Assembly: GCA_028749105.1 (NCBI GenBank)
Contig: JAQUQF010000152.1
Coordinates: 1 to 5,035, forward strand
Reading direction: 5' to 3'
Length of the DNA: 5,035 nt
Source: Acidobacteriota bacterium
Lineage (GTDB): Bacteria > Acidobacteriota > Aminicenantia > UBA2199
The position numbers and the translations under genes were made by a program. Position 1 is the stretch's first letter. The number at the start of each line of letters is the position of its first letter. This document shows positions 4,618-5,035 of the stretch, piece after piece. Below the pieces are notes generated by a model. The model was given only the letters and a program-made list of their open reading frames with translations, had not been told where the DNA came from and made no database searches.

Positions 4618-5035
4618 CTACCGGGCGGCCAAGAGGTCGTAGAGGACCTTGCCGAAGAGCAGAATTAAAGTAAAGATGAAGACAGGGCGGATAATGCGGC
4701 TGCCGCGCTTGATGACCAGCCTGGCCCCGAGCAGGTTGCCGGCGATGCCGGCGAAGGCGGCCGGGATGCCGAGGGCAAAGATGACCTTGCCGTGGGCGAT
4801 GAACGTGACCACGGCGGCGATGTTGGAGGCCAGGTTCACCACCTTGGTGTTGGCATTGGCCGTGACGAAGTCGTATTTCAAGGCCAGGGTATAGAACAGG
4901 ATCAGAAACATCCCCATGCCGGGCCCGAAAAAGCCGTCGTAAAAGCCGAGCAGCAGGCCCGCCAGGACAGCCAGGATATACATCCGTTTTCTGGATTGCC
5001 GCTGCGAATGGTTTTCCCGGCCCAGGGAACGGGTG
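4618..5035 (-). CDS. TauE/SafE (TSUP) family permease, C-terminal part, cut by the window edge
   Basis: About 138 codons of a permease of the TauE/SafE sulfite-exporter-like family, closest in look to YfcA-type members. The visible part is the second half of the internally duplicated protein. It carries GFYDGFFGPGMGMFLILF, the glycine-rich motif of the repeat, then ANANTKVVNLASNIAAVVTFI, the HGKVIFALGIP segment, the GNLLGARLVIKRGSRIIRP segment and a final hydrophobic helix ending in LYDLLAAR. Four hydrophobic segments are visible. The first Met in this stretch (4983) is probably internal: the frame stays open to the edge with a basic linker (about RENHSQRQSRKR), typical of the loop between TSUP halves. 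The start and N-terminal half therefore lie beyond 5035. These permeases move sulfonates, sulfite or other small anions; the substrate is not shown. The gene converges with the ANK-like gene across 27 bp without an evident terminator. Confidence 0.9.
   Translation of the reverse strand, partial: TRSLGRENHSQRQSRKRMYILAVLAGLLLGFYDGFFGPGMGMFLILFYTLALKYDFVTANANTKVVNLASNIAAVVTFIAHGKVIFALGIPAAFAGIAGNLLGARLVIKRGSRIIRPVFIFTLILLFGKVLYDLLAAR

Noticed and set aside
4618..4983. Complete 121-aa half-length TSUP protein starting at ATG 4983
   Set aside because: The frame is open to the window edge and the upstream residues look like the basic linker between TSUP halves, so this Met is probably internal.

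Overview
The window is GC-rich and densely coded apart from one AT-rich intergenic stretch. It holds seven protein genes: five complete on the evidence here, one whose 5' boundary is uncertain at the left edge, and one cut by the right edge. I see no rRNA, tRNA, CRISPR array, insertion sequence or phage gene. The content points to a Gram-negative-type bacterium: phosphatidylserine decarboxylase, a bactofilin, a stand-alone B3/B4-domain protein and a TauE/SafE permease. High GC together with a CAAGCACCAAATTCCAAAT-type intergenic repeat reminds me of uncultured lineages such as Aminicenantes/Acidobacteriota or Desulfobacterota-like bacteria. That placement is a low-confidence impression.

Layout. 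An unrecognised 105-aa frame (1-318, +) converges on a bactofilin gene (344-769, -), and both stop codons lie in the arms of one hairpin. The bactofilin follows a B3/B4-domain protein (810-1454, -) in a likely two-gene operon. An 85-bp divergent spacer with overlapping candidate promoters leads to a second small operon on +: a 65-aa two-helix membrane protein (1540-1737) and a single-domain cupin (1752-2075). Next is a 256-bp non-coding spacer (2076-2331) with an imperfect inverted repeat and short direct repeats, lying between the convergent cupin and psd genes.

The psd gene (2332-3165, -) has a near-consensus sigma70-type promoter at 3192-3220 and a 7-bp inverted repeat just upstream of its -35. 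Diverging from it is a 445-aa polytopic protein (3253-4590, +) that I read as a MATE/MOP-superfamily transporter resembling the progressive ankylosis (ANK/ANKH) family. It converges on the C-terminal half of a TauE/SafE (TSUP) permease (4618-5035, -), which continues past the right edge.

Functionally this is a set of short housekeeping or envelope-related units rather than one pathway. Psd supplies phosphatidylethanolamine, bactofilin is a cytoskeletal scaffold, and three genes encode membrane proteins. I found no convincing new multi-gene system. The best leads are the bacterial ANK-like protein, the overlapping divergent promoters, the structured repeat at 2107-2242, and the number of starts without a Shine-Dalgarno sequence.
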